Assembly: GCA_018402635.1 (NCBI GenBank)
Contig: JAGYIP010000009.1
Coordinates: 62,001-126,000 of the forward strand
Direction: 5' to 3'
DNA: 64,000 nt
Origin: Burkholderiaceae bacterium
GTDB lineage: Bacteria > Pseudomonadota > Gammaproteobacteria > Burkholderiales > Burkholderiaceae_A
Under the pieces are notes generated by a model. The model was not told the DNA's origin. It was given only the letters and a program-made list of their open reading frames with translations, and ran no database searches. Of the stretch, positions 46,180 through 55,855 are shown one piece after another (positions within the stretch are counted from its first letter, which is position 1; each line of letters starts with the position of its first letter). The translations under genes were made by a program, and so were the position numbers.

Positions 46180-46629
46180 TTAAGCCGCTTTACTGCGGCG
46201 ATGAGGACAGGCCTTGCGCTGGCACTGGCCATAGAGCGCAAGAGAGTGGTCTTGAAGTTCGAAGCCATGGGCCTCGGCGATCTTGCGCTGACGCTCTTCA
46301 ATGCGTGGGTCGAAAAACTCTTCTACGCGCCCGCAGTCGATGCAGACGAGGTGATCGTGGTGGCTTCCCTGGTCGAGCTCAAAGACAGCCTTACCCGCCT
46401 CAAAATTGGAGCGGCGCAAAATGCCAGCCTGCTCAAACTGCGTAAGCACCCGATAGACGGTAGCCAGACCCACATCAAGATCTTCAAGGAGCATCTGTTT
46501 GTAGACGTCTTCTGCACTTAGATGTCGCGTTTTCGATTGCTCGAAGATTGTTAGAACCTTAATTCTGGGGATCGTAACCTTGAGTCCCGTGTTTTTCAGG
46601 TCGGCGGCAAGCTGTTCGGAAGTCGACAT
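46180..46629 (-). CDS. fur: Ferric uptake regulator Fur
   Basis: Fur is the iron-sensing repressor. The ATG at 46629 ([22 protein letters not shown]) gives 149 residues, with the winged-helix part ending [17 protein letters not shown] and the metal-binding [16 protein letters not shown], followed by the C-terminal cysteine pair region QCQRKACPH. The open frame upstream is a shadow of bamE. It is divergent from bamE with only 31 bases between the starts, an arrangement well known in proteobacteria. Confidence 0.97.
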   Translation of the reverse strand: MSTSEQLAADLKNTGLKVTIPRIKVLTIFEQSKTRHLSAEDVYKQMLLEDLDVGLATVYRVLTQFEQAGILRRSNFEAGKAVFELDQGSHHDHLVCIDCGRVEEFFDPRIEERQRKIAEAHGFELQDHSLALYGQCQRKACPHRRSKAA

Positions 46630-46660
46630 GGCTTTATCATAGCGGCAATTCTTTACTGAA

Positions 46661-47095
46661 ATGGGTAAATGCATGAAGGCACTCTTCTTGTCACAGTTTC
46701 CTCGCAATGCGCTTTGTGCGGGCGTCATGGCAGGCGCATTGGGGATGACCGGCTGTGGGCTCTCGAACAAGCTCGTGAACGACCCCCCTTCTTGGCTGAC
46801 CCCCTACCGCGTTGACATTGGCCAAGGAAATCTTATTACCCAGCCCATGGTTGATCAGCTCAAGGCCGGCATGAGCCGTGACCAGGTGCGCTCCATTCTT
46901 GGTACACCTCTGTTGGTTGACCCCTTCCGTAACAACCGCTGGGATTACGTCTTCGAGCTTCGTAAGGCCGGTCGTCCCGCAGATAACCGTCGCTTTTTCG
47001 TTGAATTTGAGGGCGATCAGCTAAGCCGTTGGTCGGGCGATGGGCTGCCCAAAGACCTAAGCGATGTTCTGCTGCCAGCGCCCGCGGCACGTTAG
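46661..47095 (+). CDS. bamE: Outer membrane assembly lipoprotein BamE
   Basis: BamE is a lipoprotein of the BAM complex that inserts beta-barrel proteins. The 144-residue precursor has a signal peptide ending in the lipobox GMTGC, then [20 protein letters not shown] and the SmpA/OmlA core [20 protein letters not shown] start at the ATG 46673 is equally possible. The lipobox makes it a substrate of Lgt, which is encoded at 36060. It is divergent from fur. Confidence 0.95.
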   Translation: MGKCMKALFLSQFPRNALCAGVMAGALGMTGCGLSNKLVNDPPSWLTPYRVDIGQGNLITQPMVDQLKAGMSRDQVRSILGTPLLVDPFRNNRWDYVFELRKAGRPADNRRFFVEFEGDQLSRWSGDGLPKDLSDVLLPAPAAR

Positions 47096-47109
47096 CTCTC
47101 GGTAAAGCG

Positions 47110-47934
47110 ATGAGACAAGTTATTCGCGTTGCAGTGGCCGGTGCATCTGGGAAGATGGGCCAGGCCGTTATTGCAGAGCTGCTCGGCGCGCCTAAGCAGT
47201 TTCAACTTTATGCAGCCTTTGATCAGCCAGGGTCGCCCCTTATTGGTCGCGATGCGGCCGAGCGTTTGGGGCTGTCGTCAGGCGTGCAGGTGACGGAGGG
47301 CTCGGAGGCCTGCAAGGGCGCAGAGGTTCTTATTGACTTCACGCGTCCTGAGGCCACCATGGCGCATCTGCAGGTCTGCAGCCACCATGGTCTTCGGCCC
47401 GTCATTGGAACCACGGGGTTTAGCGACGATCAGCTACAGGGCATTGAGGCCTTTTCTCGTCATCAGGCGGTTGTGCTTGCCCCGAACATGAGCGTTGGTG
47501 TCAACATTTTCTTTCGTCTGGCCGAGCTTGCGGCAGGCTTTCTTCATCAGGGTTATGACATGGAGGTCATTGAAGCCCACCATCGCGCAAAGGTCGATGC
47601 GCCCTCTGGAACCGCCCTTAAGGTGGGTGAGCGCATAGCTAAGGCGGCAGGCCGACAATGGCCGCAGCATGCGGTCTGGCAGAGGCATGGACACACCGGG
47701 GCACGCACTGACGATGAAATCGGTTTTTCAGTCATTCGTGGCGGCGACATTATTGGCGACCACACGGTTATGTTTGCGGGGCAGGGCGAGCGCATTGAGC
47801 TTACCCATCGGTCTTCGTCGCGCACAACCTATGCAACCGGAGCCTTAAGGGCAGCCGCCTTTGTTGTGGACCAGTCCTCTGGACTCTTTGATATGCCCGA
47901 TGTCCTGGGCCTGTCTGCCTTACAGGCTAAGTAG
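47110..47934 (+). CDS. dapB: 4-hydroxy-tetrahydrodipicolinate reductase
   Basis: DapB works in lysine and diaminopimelate synthesis, using NAD(P)H. The ATG at 47110 gives 274 residues with the Rossmann start VAVAGASGKMGQAVIAELL, VIGTTGFSDDQLQ, the catalytic EAHHRAKVDAPSGTALK and IGFSVIRGGDIIGDHTV. Its end overlaps the recN stop by 15 bases (convergent). It follows bamE by 14 bases. Confidence 0.97.
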   Translation: MRQVIRVAVAGASGKMGQAVIAELLGAPKQFQLYAAFDQPGSPLIGRDAAERLGLSSGVQVTEGSEACKGAEVLIDFTRPEATMAHLQVCSHHGLRPVIGTTGFSDDQLQGIEAFSRHQAVVLAPNMSVGVNIFFRLAELAAGFLHQGYDMEVIEAHHRAKVDAPSGTALKVGERIAKAAGRQWPQHAVWQRHGHTGARTDDEIGFSVIRGGDIIGDHTVMFAGQGERIELTHRSSSRTTYATGALRAAAFVVDQSSGLFDMPDVLGLSALQAK

Positions 47935-49587
47935 TTCTTTAGCCATCTTCACTGAAGACTGGCGAACGCCCTCGTCGCCAAGCATGCGGGCGATCTCTTC
48001 AATTCGCTGATCGCGGTCAAGGCCAACAACCTCGCTGGCGTTGCTGCCGTCGGCTTGTTGTTGCTTTTGCACGCGCAGGTGCTGATGACCCCGGGCTGCA
48101 ACCTGGGGAAGGTGCGTGACGGCAAGCACCTGATGGTGCTTACCAAGTTCCTGCAACAACCTGCCCACGACGTGGCCGGTATTGCCGCCAATGCCCACAT
48201 CCACTTCATCGAATAAAAGGGTCGATGTCTGCGTGGCCTGAGCGGCAACAGCGGCAATGGCAAGGCTTACGCGAGACAGCTCGCCCCCTGAGGCCACCTT
48301 GGCCAGCGGCAGTTCAGGCCCCTTGGCATGTTGGGTTACTAAAAACTCAAGCTGATCCATTCCGAAAGACGCGGGCTCTGGGCGTGGCTCAAGCCTCACC
48401 TCAAAGCGCATGCCGGTCATTGCAAGCTCGTTTAGCCAGCGTGTGACGTCTTTTGCGAAGGGCCTTGAGGCCTTTTGGCGTTCTGCAGAAAGACTCTGGG
48501 CGAGATCGCCGTAGGCCTTGAAGGCTTGCTCGGCCTTGGCTTTAAGCTTTTTAAGATCTGAGGCGGCATCGAGCGTTGTTTTCTGCTCGCTAAGCTGGGC
48601 CTGCAGCTCATAAAGGTTTTCGGGCCTTTCTTTGAGCCGCCTTGCTGACTCAAAAATGGCCTGCAGCCGGGAGTCGAGCTGCTCAAAGCGGCCGGGGTCG
48701 ATGTCCATTTTTCCAAGGTAATGACGGCACTGTGAGGCGGCTTCTTCAAGGTTAATGACGGCTGCATCCACAAGACTTATGAGCTCACCGAGTCGTGGAT
48801 CTTTATCAATGAGGGAGCCAAGCTTTTGTTGCATGGCCTGGCCTATGGGAATGAGGCCGGACGACTCTTCGCCCTCGAGCTGACCCAGGCTTGACTCAAC
48901 CGTGCCAACAAGCTCCGCGCTATGGGCAAGGCGCTGATGCTCCTCGTTAATGGCCTCCCATTCCCCCTCCTCAAGGCCAAGATCTTGCAGCAGCTGCAGT
49001 TGCCATTCGAGCTGGCTGAGCTGCTCTGCAAGTCGATCGGCTTTGGTCTGTGCTGAGTCAAGGGCCTGCTCAGTTTCTTGCCATGCTTTGTAAGCAAGGG
49101 CCACCTTTTCCACCAAGGGGCCAAGGCCGGCATGCCGATCAAAGAGTTCGCGTTGGGCGCTTGTCCGTAAGAGGGCCTGATGGGCATGCTGGCCATGCAG
49201 CTCAACCAGCTGCTCGCCAAGCTCTTTGAGCTGAGAGAGGGTTGCAGGCTGACCATTAATCCAGGCCCTGGAGCGGCCGCTGGGCTCAAGGCTTCGTCGA
49301 ATGAGCAGTGAGGCATCGATCGCCTCAAAGCCCGCCTCTGTGAGCCAGTTCAGCGTGTCTGCATTGAGGCCTGGCTCGATATGAAATTCAGCCGTTAGGT
49401 CGGCCCGGTTTGCTCCTGGCTTGATCTGCAGACTGTTTGCTCGGTCGCCAAGCAAAAGTCCAAGCGCATCAAACAGAATGGATTTGCCGGCGCCGGTTTC
49501 GCCCGTCAGTACTGTGAGCCCCGTCTGGAAGTCGATTTCCAGGGAGTTCACGATCACAAAGTTTTGAAGTGAAAGCGTCTTGAGCAT
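47920..49587 (-). CDS. recN: DNA repair protein RecN
   Basis: RecN is an SMC-like ATPase for double-strand break repair. The 555-residue protein has Walker A TVLTGETGAGKSILFDALG, a long coiled-coil centre, and the C-terminal signature and Walker B parts KVASGGELSRVSLAI and STLLFDEVDVGIGGNTG. The length is normal. It lies 14 bases downstream of nadK on the same strand. Confidence 0.97.
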   Translation of the reverse strand: MLKTLSLQNFVIVNSLEIDFQTGLTVLTGETGAGKSILFDALGLLLGDRANSLQIKPGANRADLTAEFHIEPGLNADTLNWLTEAGFEAIDASLLIRRSLEPSGRSRAWINGQPATLSQLKELGEQLVELHGQHAHQALLRTSAQRELFDRHAGLGPLVEKVALAYKAWQETEQALDSAQTKADRLAEQLSQLEWQLQLLQDLGLEEGEWEAINEEHQRLAHSAELVGTVESSLGQLEGEESSGLIPIGQAMQQKLGSLIDKDPRLGELISLVDAAVINLEEAASQCRHYLGKMDIDPGRFEQLDSRLQAIFESARRLKERPENLYELQAQLSEQKTTLDAASDLKKLKAKAEQAFKAYGDLAQSLSAERQKASRPFAKDVTRWLNELAMTGMRFEVRLEPRPEPASFGMDQLEFLVTQHAKGPELPLAKVASGGELSRVSLAIAAVAAQATQTSTLLFDEVDVGIGGNTGHVVGRLLQELGKHHQVLAVTHLPQVAARGHQHLRVQKQQQADGSNASEVVGLDRDQRIEEIARMLGDEGVRQSSVKMAKELLSL

Positions 49588-49601
49588 AGAGAGAATTGAG
49601 G

Positions 49602-50567
49602 CTAGCCATTGTTGGTAGGAGCAACCGGATCGGGTCGGCCGCTAAGCACTGGGTTGGCGCTCCAGTGCAGTTTATGGCGCAGCATGGCGTAGTAGTCATA
49701 GCCCTTCGGATGGAGAAGTCTGACGGAGTGGGCCGAGTGCTGAATAAGAATTTGGTCGCCATCTTCGAGCGAGGTAAGAGCCTGCATGTCGCAATACAGC
49801 TCGGTTCCAGCCCCGTCGTTAACAACCACCGAGACCGCTAAGGGCTTGGGTAGAACAATCGGTCGAGCCGACAGGGCCTGTGCTGCTACAGGCACGAGAA
49901 TAAGACCCTCGAGGCCGGGGTGCAGTATGGATCCGGCCGCTGACAGTGCATAGGCGGTTGAGCCGGTGGGGGTGGCCACAATAAGCCCATCGGCGCGAAG
50001 GCTCTGCAAATAACTCTCACCCACAAAGACATCAATTTCAACCATCCGGCTTACTGCGCCGCGGCTAATGACCACGTCGTTAAGGGCAGGGGCGTGAAAG
50101 ACCTGTTCTGGGCTTGATGCCTGCGAGGTTTTGCGCCTCACCCTCACTTCAAGCATGCCTCGGTTTTCAACAATGCCTTCGCCCGCCAGAACGCTGGGTA
50201 GCTCGTCTTTGAGCTTTGAGATCTCGATGTCGGTCATGAAGCCCAGCCGACCCTGATTGATCCCGATAATGAAGGTGCCCAAAGGGGCGAGTTGGCGCGC
50301 AACCCCAATAAGGGTTCCGTCTCCGCCGAGAACAATGGCCAGATCCAGTGCACCAATCATTTGGGCCATGGGCCTTAATTCGTAAGATACCGGGCCTTCT
50401 GGTCTGCCTAAAAACCCCTCAAGGCCCTGGGCAAAGTCGTGCTCGATAAGCACCTTGGACACTGGGGAGTGCGCCTTTAGGCATTGCAAGACCTCTTGCA
50501 ATGCCTCGGTGAGACCCGGGGATTTAGGGCGCCCAAAAAGACCAATGCGTCGATAGGCTGAGCTCAT
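49602..50567 (-). CDS. nadK: NAD kinase
   Basis: NadK makes NADP from NAD and ATP. The 321-residue protein has the GGDG motif in [16 protein letters not shown], the [11 protein letters not shown] segment and [20 protein letters not shown]. The N-terminal 60 residues begin [19 protein letters not shown]. It is divergent from hrcA (38-base gap) and probably in one unit with recN. Confidence 0.97.
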   Translation of the reverse strand: MSSAYRRIGLFGRPKSPGLTEALQEVLQCLKAHSPVSKVLIEHDFAQGLEGFLGRPEGPVSYELRPMAQMIGALDLAIVLGGDGTLIGVARQLAPLGTFIIGINQGRLGFMTDIEISKLKDELPSVLAGEGIVENRGMLEVRVRRKTSQASSPEQVFHAPALNDVVISRGAVSRMVEIDVFVGESYLQSLRADGLIVATPTGSTAYALSAAGSILHPGLEGLILVPVAAQALSARPIVLPKPLAVSVVVNDGAGTELYCDMQALTSLEDGDQILIQHSAHSVRLLHPKGYDYYAMLRHKLHWSANPVLSGRPDPVAPTNNG

Positions 50568-50605
50568 GGCACGAATTAGATCACAGCCACCCTACAATAG
50601 GGGCC

Positions 50606-51664
50606 ATGGATAATCGCTCGCGACAACTGCTTAAGACCCTCATTGAGCGCTACATTGCCGAGGGCCAGCCCGTGGGCTCACGCTCTTTATCAAAGTTCTC
50701 TGGGCTCGACCTCTCGCCTGCAACCATACGCAATGTCATGGCCGACCTCGAGGAGCTTGGCCTTGTAGCAAGCCCTCATACGTCCGCAGGCCGTATTCCT
50801 ACGCCCAAGGGGTACCGACTCTTTGTCGACTCTCTGCTCACCGTTCAGCCCATCGACGCCAGTCAGGCTCAATCGATGAGTGGTCAGCTGCAGGCCGATG
50901 CGCCCAGTCAGGTTGTCTCACATGCTGCAAGTCTGCTTTCCAGCCTTTCGAGTTTTGCTGGCGTGGTCTGTGCCCCCCGCAGGGCTGGGGTCTTTCGCCA
51001 CATCGAGTTCCTGCGTCTCGGCGACCGCCGCCTCCTGCTTATTCTTGTGACCCCCGACGGGGATGTCCTGAATAAGGTCTTTCATGTCGATCAAGACTAC
51101 CTGCCTGAGGCCCTTATTCACGCGGGCAATTACCTAACAACGAACTACGCAGGGCTAAGCCTTCCAGAGGTGCGCAACAGGCTGCATCGCGAAATCACAG
51201 ACCTTCGCCAGGACGTCTCGCGTCTCATGCTGAAGGCCGTTGAGGAGGGCGGCGCAGCCCTTAGTGACCCTGATGGCGCAATTGTGATCTCCGGTGAGCG
51301 CCGTCTTCTCGATGTCTCTGAACTCTCTGAAGACATGGGCCGCCTGCGGCAGTTGTTCGATCTCTTTGAGAAAAAGACCAGCCTGGCCAAACTGCTCGAG
51401 TTTTCCGAGCTAGCGCAGGGCGTAAAAATCTACATTGGGGGTGAATCGAATCTGGTGCCGGTCGAGGAGCTCTCCGTTATTACCGCCCCCTACCAGGTGA
51501 ATGGGCGTATTGTTGGCACCCTGGGTGTTATTGGGCCAACCCGTATGGCGTATGATCGAGTTATACCAATTGTGGACATCACAGCAAGGCTTGTCTCAAC
51601 CGCGTTAACTCATCTTGCTGCGGAGTCTGGGTCCCAGGCCGACCCATCTGGTGCTGGTGCCTAG
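50606..51664 (+). CDS. hrcA: Heat-inducible transcription repressor HrcA
   Basis: HrcA binds CIRCE operators and is kept active by GroEL. The 352-residue protein begins with a winged-helix domain ([56 protein letters not shown]), followed by the dimer and inserted domains, and ends with [19 protein letters not shown]. Its own upstream region holds no CIRCE copy. The one CIRCE in this window lies before groES. Confidence 0.97.
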   Translation: MDNRSRQLLKTLIERYIAEGQPVGSRSLSKFSGLDLSPATIRNVMADLEELGLVASPHTSAGRIPTPKGYRLFVDSLLTVQPIDASQAQSMSGQLQADAPSQVVSHAASLLSSLSSFAGVVCAPRRAGVFRHIEFLRLGDRRLLLILVTPDGDVLNKVFHVDQDYLPEALIHAGNYLTTNYAGLSLPEVRNRLHREITDLRQDVSRLMLKAVEEGGAALSDPDGAIVISGERRLLDVSELSEDMGRLRQLFDLFEKKTSLAKLLEFSELAQGVKIYIGGESNLVPVEELSVITAPYQVNGRIVGTLGVIGPTRMAYDRVIPIVDITARLVSTALTHLAAESGSQADPSGAGA

Positions 51665-51757
51665 CCCGGTTTCTCATTGGACTGGCTTCGTTCTTTTTGC
51701 TGGCAGGCTGCGCCCATGAATCGACTCTTACTCACACGCCGCTAAATCACTCTATGT
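51657..51757 (+). pseudogene. Possible very small lipoprotein between hrcA and hemH, frame unclear
   Basis: One frame reads LIGLASFFLLAGCAHESTL and ends at a stop 51755-51757, which is a convincing lipobox (LAGC) after a hydrophobic stretch. That frame has no ATG, GTG or TTG near. If one T in the TTT at 51670-51672 is extra, a GTG at 51657 would start a 34-residue prolipoprotein (mature part about 17 residues). I do not recognise a family. It may be noise, a relic, or a gene hidden by an indel. Confidence 0.3.
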
Positions 51758-51774
51758 TTTAAACAGGTCTTCAT

Positions 51775-52899
51775 TTGTCTAATTCTCTTCCAAAGCCATC
51801 CAATCAGGTTCTTGATGAACCCGGCTACCGCCACGGTCAGGCAGGACGTACAGGGCTCTTGCTGGTGAACCTTGGTACGCCCGATGAGCCAACAAGCTCG
51901 GCCCTGCGTCGTTATCTGCGCGAATTCCTCTCCGACCCCCGGGTGGTGGAAATTCCGCGTTTTATCTGGTGGCCGATTCTCAACTTCATTATTCTCTTAG
52001 TGCGGCCTGCGAAGTCGGCCGCTAAGTACGCCTCTATTTGGTTAAGCAATGGTTCGCCGCTTCGGGTCTATTCCGAAGAGCAGACCGCTCGGCTAAAAGA
52101 CTCACTGCAGGCATCAGGGCGCGATGTTGAGGTGTTGCTTGCCATGCGTTATGGGCAGCCATCCGTTCCAGCGCAAATTCAGCTCCTTAAACAGCGGCAC
52201 GTCACCCGGCTGGTGGTGCTTCCCATGTACCCCCAGTTTTCGGCAACCACTACCGCCACTGTCTTTGACAAGGTCTTCGACTCGTTTGCCTCGTTGCGTA
52301 ATCCACCCGCACTGCGGCTTATTCGAAGTTTTGCCGGACACCCCTCCTACATCAAGGCGGTTGCTGCCTCTATTCAAAGGCATTGGGCTGAGCATGGTCG
52401 CGGCGACCTCCTTCTCTTTAGCTTTCACGGCGTTCCAAAGCGAACGCTCCTAAAGGGCGACCCTTACCACTGCGAGTGCTACAAGTCGGCAAGGCTTATT
52501 GCCCAGCAGCTTGGTCTTGAAGACCATGAATGGAAGCTGTCCTTTCAGTCACGGTTTGGCCGTGCTGAATGGCTTAAGCCCTACACCGTTGAGACGCTTG
52601 AGTCCTTGCCAGGCCAGGGCATTCGGCGACTCGACGTGGCCTGCCCCGGGTTTGTAGTGGACTGCCTTGAGACCCTTGAAGAGATTGCCATGGAGGGTCA
52701 AGAGGAATTCCTTCATGCCGGAGGCGAGCATTACGCCTACATCAATTGCATTAACGCCTCGGATGAGGCTGTGGCCATGCTTGAGACGCTCTTTGTTGAA
52801 GAGGCTCAGGGCTGGCCGCTTGTTGCTCCAGACGCAGCCGAGCAGCGAGAACTTGAACAGGCAAGGGAAAGCGCCCTGCGCCTTGGGGCCCAAGACTAA
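51775..52899 (+). CDS. hemH: Ferrochelatase
   Basis: HemH puts ferrous iron into protoporphyrin IX, the last step of haem synthesis. The 374-residue protein shows GLLLVNLGTPDEPTSSALR, VLLAMRYGQPSV, the catalytic His in LLFSFHGVPKRTL and YHCECYKSARLIAQ, then SFQSRFGRAEWLKPYT and CPGFVVDCLETLEEI. The start is a TTG at 51775; no better start is seen. It lies between hrcA and grpE. Confidence 0.96.
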   Translation: MSNSLPKPSNQVLDEPGYRHGQAGRTGLLLVNLGTPDEPTSSALRRYLREFLSDPRVVEIPRFIWWPILNFIILLVRPAKSAAKYASIWLSNGSPLRVYSEEQTARLKDSLQASGRDVEVLLAMRYGQPSVPAQIQLLKQRHVTRLVVLPMYPQFSATTTATVFDKVFDSFASLRNPPALRLIRSFAGHPSYIKAVAASIQRHWAEHGRGDLLLFSFHGVPKRTLLKGDPYHCECYKSARLIAQQLGLEDHEWKLSFQSRFGRAEWLKPYTVETLESLPGQGIRRLDVACPGFVVDCLETLEEIAMEGQEEFLHAGGEHYAYINCINASDEAVAMLETLFVEEAQGWPLVAPDAAEQRELEQARESALRLGAQD

Positions 52900-52918
52900 A
52901 AACTTTTGCCCTGGGGCC

Positions 52919-52944
52919 CTTGAAATTCTGGCCTACGTCCCAAC
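52919..52944 (+). promoter_or_regulatory. Sigma-32-like promoter before grpE
   Basis: CTTGAAA at 52919-52925, 13 bases, then CCCAAC at 52939-52944. The -35 is perfect and the -10 is a weaker match to CCCCAT. It lies 37 bases before the grpE start. Confidence 0.6.
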
Positions 52945-52980
52945 CTTTAACTAAATACAGTTTCCAAGTTAGGTTTCGTT

Positions 52981-53715
52981 ATGACCAAGTTTCCGCATGA
53001 GCTTAAACCCGGCCAAGACGATGCGGCACAGGCCGAATCCTCTGCCTCATCCTCTTCTTCCTCCTCGGCCGCCCAGGCGGCGGCCTCCTATTCGGAGCAG
53101 GCCAGTGCAGAACCTGGTCAGCATGCCAGCGGACCGCCATTTGCTGGCCAAGGCTCAGAGGCTCAGCCCCCTGGGGCCAACGATGCTTCCGTTTCGGGCG
53201 AGGACCTACGACAGGCGGCTGGCTTTCACGAGGGCTCGCAGTCGGCTGCCCCCCCTGCCAACCAGGCAGACCCAGGGCTTCAGGCAAAGCTTGCAGAGCG
53301 CGAGGACCAACTCATTCGGCTTGCCGCCGAGGTTGAGAACATGCGCAAGCGTCACGCCCAAGAACTTGCCAGTGCGAGTAAGTTTGCGATTGAAGGGTTT
53401 GCCGAGACCTTGCTACCAGTGGCCGACAGCCTGGAAATGGCTCTGCTTGTTCAAGAGCAGACCTACGAAGGGTTGAAGGCGGGTATTGAAGTGACGCTGC
53501 GGCAGATGCACCAGGCCTTTGAAAGGGGTCGTATGTCTGCCATTAATCCGGTCGGCGAGAAGTTCGATCCAAATCGTCACCAGGCGGTTTCCATGTTGGA
53601 CGGTGCAACGCAAGACCCAGTCGTGCCCAGCGGGCACGTGGTTGCGGTGATGCAAAAGGGCTACCTGATTGGCGACAGAGTGTTAAGGCCTGCCCTGGTT
53701 GCGGTCGCCCAGTGA
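52981..53715 (+). CDS. grpE: Nucleotide exchange factor GrpE
   Basis: GrpE releases ADP from DnaK. The 244-residue protein is longer than usual because its first 100 residues are low complexity: a run of serines (SSASSSSSSS), then Ala, Gln, Gly and Pro rich. The conserved part starts near residue 100: EDQLIRLAAEVENMRKRHAQE (coiled coil), LLPVADSLEMAL and the beta-wing end FDPNRHQAVSM, VVAVMQKGYLIGDRVLRPALV. It has its own sigma-32-like promoter. Confidence 0.95.
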   Translation: MTKFPHELKPGQDDAAQAESSASSSSSSSAAQAAASYSEQASAEPGQHASGPPFAGQGSEAQPPGANDASVSGEDLRQAAGFHEGSQSAAPPANQADPGLQAKLAEREDQLIRLAAEVENMRKRHAQELASASKFAIEGFAETLLPVADSLEMALLVQEQTYEGLKAGIEVTLRQMHQAFERGRMSAINPVGEKFDPNRHQAVSMLDGATQDPVVPSGHVVAVMQKGYLIGDRVLRPALVAVAQ

Positions 53716-53732
53716 GCAAGCGCTGCTCGGGC

Positions 53733-53762
53733 CTTGAATTTTAACTTGGTCATCCCCAAGTT
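53733..53762 (+). promoter_or_regulatory. Sigma-32-like promoter of dnaK overlapped by a 7-bp inverted repeat
   Basis: CTTGAAT at 53733-53739, 14 bases, then CCCCAAGT from 53754, a good heat-shock match. AACTTGG (53743-53749) and CCAAGTT (53756-53762) form a perfect inverted repeat across the spacer and -10. It is not a CIRCE element. The repeat may be chance or a binding site. Confidence 0.65.
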
Positions 53763-53816
53763 CCAGTTATCGAAATATCAGTCGGCTCTTTTATGGGGTC
53801 GTGAAAGGAAATAAAA

Positions 53817-55757
53817 ATGTCAAAAATTATTGGTATTGATTTAGGAACAACCAATTCCTGCGTGGCCATCCTTGAGGCGGGTCAGCCCAAGGTCATTGAA
53901 AACAGCGAGGGCGCGCGCACCACCCCTTCCATCATTGCCTACATGGAAGACGGTGAAATTCTTGTTGGGGCCCCTGCAAAGCGGCAGGCTGTTACAAACC
54001 CCAGAAACACGCTCTATGCCGTCAAGCGCCTTATTGGGCGCAAGTTCACCGACAAAGAGGTTCAAAAAGACATTGAGCTTATGCCTTTTGAAATCGTTAA
54101 GGCCGAAAACAGTGATGCCTGGGTTCAGGTTCGCGATAAGAAACTTGCGCCTCCCCAGGTAAGCGCCGAGGTTCTTCGTAAGATGAAAAAAACCGCCGAA
54201 GACTACCTGGGCCACGAGGTGACCGAGGCTGTTATTACGGTGCCCGCCTATTTCAACGACGCGCAACGGCAGGCTACAAAAGACGCGGGCCGAATTGCTG
54301 GCCTTGATGTCAAGCGCATTATCAACGAGCCCACGGCAGCGGCCTTGGCCTTTGGCCTCGATAAGGCCGGTGGACGTGATCGCAAAATTGCTGTCTACGA
54401 TTTAGGTGGCGGTACGTTTGACGTTTCCATTATTGAAATTGCTGATGTCGACGGTGAGAAGCAGTTTGAAGTTCTTTCCACCAACGGCGACACCTTTTTG
54501 GGTGGCGAAGACTTTGACCAGCGCATCATCGACCACATCATTGATGAGTTCAAGAAGTTAAACGGTGTTGATCTTTCCAAAGACCCTATTGCCCTGCAAC
54601 GCATCAAGTCGGCTGCTGAGCGCGCCAAAATCGAGCTCTCCTCAAGCCAGCAGACCGAGCTTAACGAGCCTTACATTGCCATGTCCAATGGGGCTCCTGT
54701 TCACCTTACATTCAAGCTAACCCGAGCCAAGCTAGAGTCTTTGGTCGACGAGCTTATTACTCGCACCATTGAGCCTTGCAAGGTTGCGCTTAAAGATGCG
54801 GGCGTTTCAGCCTCCGATATCGACGACGTGATTCTGGTGGGCGGTATGACCCGCATGCCCAAGGTTCAAGATGCTGTTAAGGCGTTTTTCGGCAAAGAGC
54901 CTCGCAAAGATGTCAATCCCGATGAGGCTGTGGCTGCTGGTGCAGCGGTTCAGGGGGCAGTGCTTGCTGGCGATCGGAAAGATGTCCTGCTTCTTGACGT
55001 GACACCGCTTTCTTTGGGCATTGAGACGCTTGGCGGTGTGATGACCAAGATGATTCAGAAAAACACCACCATTCCAACCAAGTTTTCTCAGGTCTTCTCA
55101 ACTGCAGACGACAACCAGCCTGCCGTCACAATTAAGGTTTATCAAGGTGAACGTGAACTGGCCAATGCAAATAAGAGCCTTGGTGAGTTCAACCTTGAGG
55201 GTATTCCGCCCTCTCCACGAGGGGCACCGCAAATTGAAGTGACCTTCGATATCGATGCCAACGGCATCCTCCATGTCTCGGCTAAAGACAAGGCAACCGG
55301 CAAGGAAAATAAAATAACCATCAAGGCGAACTCCGGTCTGTCTGAAGATGAAATTAATAAGATGGTGGCCGATGCCGAGGCCAATGCCGAGGATGATAAG
55401 AAGCGGGTAGAGCTTGTCCAGGCCGGCAACACGGCCGAGGCCATGGTGCACTCGGTGAAAAAATCGTTGGCGGAGCACGGTGATAAGGTCGAAGCCGATG
55501 AGAAGGCCAAGATTGAAGAGGCTATTAAAGAGCTTGAGGCGGTCATGTCTGGGGAAGACAAGGACGCCATTGAGGCTAAGACTGATAACCTTATGAAGGC
55601 ATCGCAAAAGCTTGGTGAAAAGGTCTACGCCCAGAGTGCGCAAGACGGCGCAGGATCTGCAGACCCAAGCTCGTCGGCATCGGGCGGATCGTCGGGCTCA
55701 AAGGCCGATGCCGAGGATGTTGTGGATGCTGATTTCAAAGAAGTCAAACGCGATTGA
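53817..55757 (+). CDS. dnaK: Chaperone DnaK (Hsp70)
   Basis: DnaK is the ATP-driven Hsp70. The 646-residue protein has [54 protein letters not shown] and [14 protein letters not shown] in the ATPase domain. The substrate-binding domain and lid follow, then a Ser-Gly-Asp tail ending [12 protein letters not shown], the co-chaperone-binding type end. It has a sigma-32-like promoter and precedes dnaJ by 98 bases. Confidence 0.99.
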   Translation: MSKIIGIDLGTTNSCVAILEAGQPKVIENSEGARTTPSIIAYMEDGEILVGAPAKRQAVTNPRNTLYAVKRLIGRKFTDKEVQKDIELMPFEIVKAENSDAWVQVRDKKLAPPQVSAEVLRKMKKTAEDYLGHEVTEAVITVPAYFNDAQRQATKDAGRIAGLDVKRIINEPTAAALAFGLDKAGGRDRKIAVYDLGGGTFDVSIIEIADVDGEKQFEVLSTNGDTFLGGEDFDQRIIDHIIDEFKKLNGVDLSKDPIALQRIKSAAERAKIELSSSQQTELNEPYIAMSNGAPVHLTFKLTRAKLESLVDELITRTIEPCKVALKDAGVSASDIDDVILVGGMTRMPKVQDAVKAFFGKEPRKDVNPDEAVAAGAAVQGAVLAGDRKDVLLLDVTPLSLGIETLGGVMTKMIQKNTTIPTKFSQVFSTADDNQPAVTIKVYQGERELANANKSLGEFNLEGIPPSPRGAPQIEVTFDIDANGILHVSAKDKATGKENKITIKANSGLSEDEINKMVADAEANAEDDKKRVELVQAGNTAEAMVHSVKKSLAEHGDKVEADEKAKIEEAIKELEAVMSGEDKDAIEAKTDNLMKASQKLGEKVYAQSAQDGAGSADPSSSASGGSSGSKADAEDVVDADFKEVKRD

Positions 55758-55816
55758 TCTCTGTTCTCTGTTCCCCGGCCCTGGCAAAAGTTCTCTGCGC
55801 TGGGGTCGTTTCTATT

Positions 55817-55839
55817 ACGCCGGGTCCTTGTCCCGGCGT
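55817..55839 (+). terminator. Hairpin between dnaK and dnaJ
   Basis: ACGCCGGG (55817-55824) and CCCGGCGT (55832-55839) form a perfect 8-bp stem with a seven-base loop. It is followed by CTTCTATT and not a clean T run, so it may attenuate rather than stop transcription into dnaJ, lowering DnaJ relative to DnaK. Confidence 0.5.
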
Positions 55840-55855
55840 CTTCTATTGATAACCC

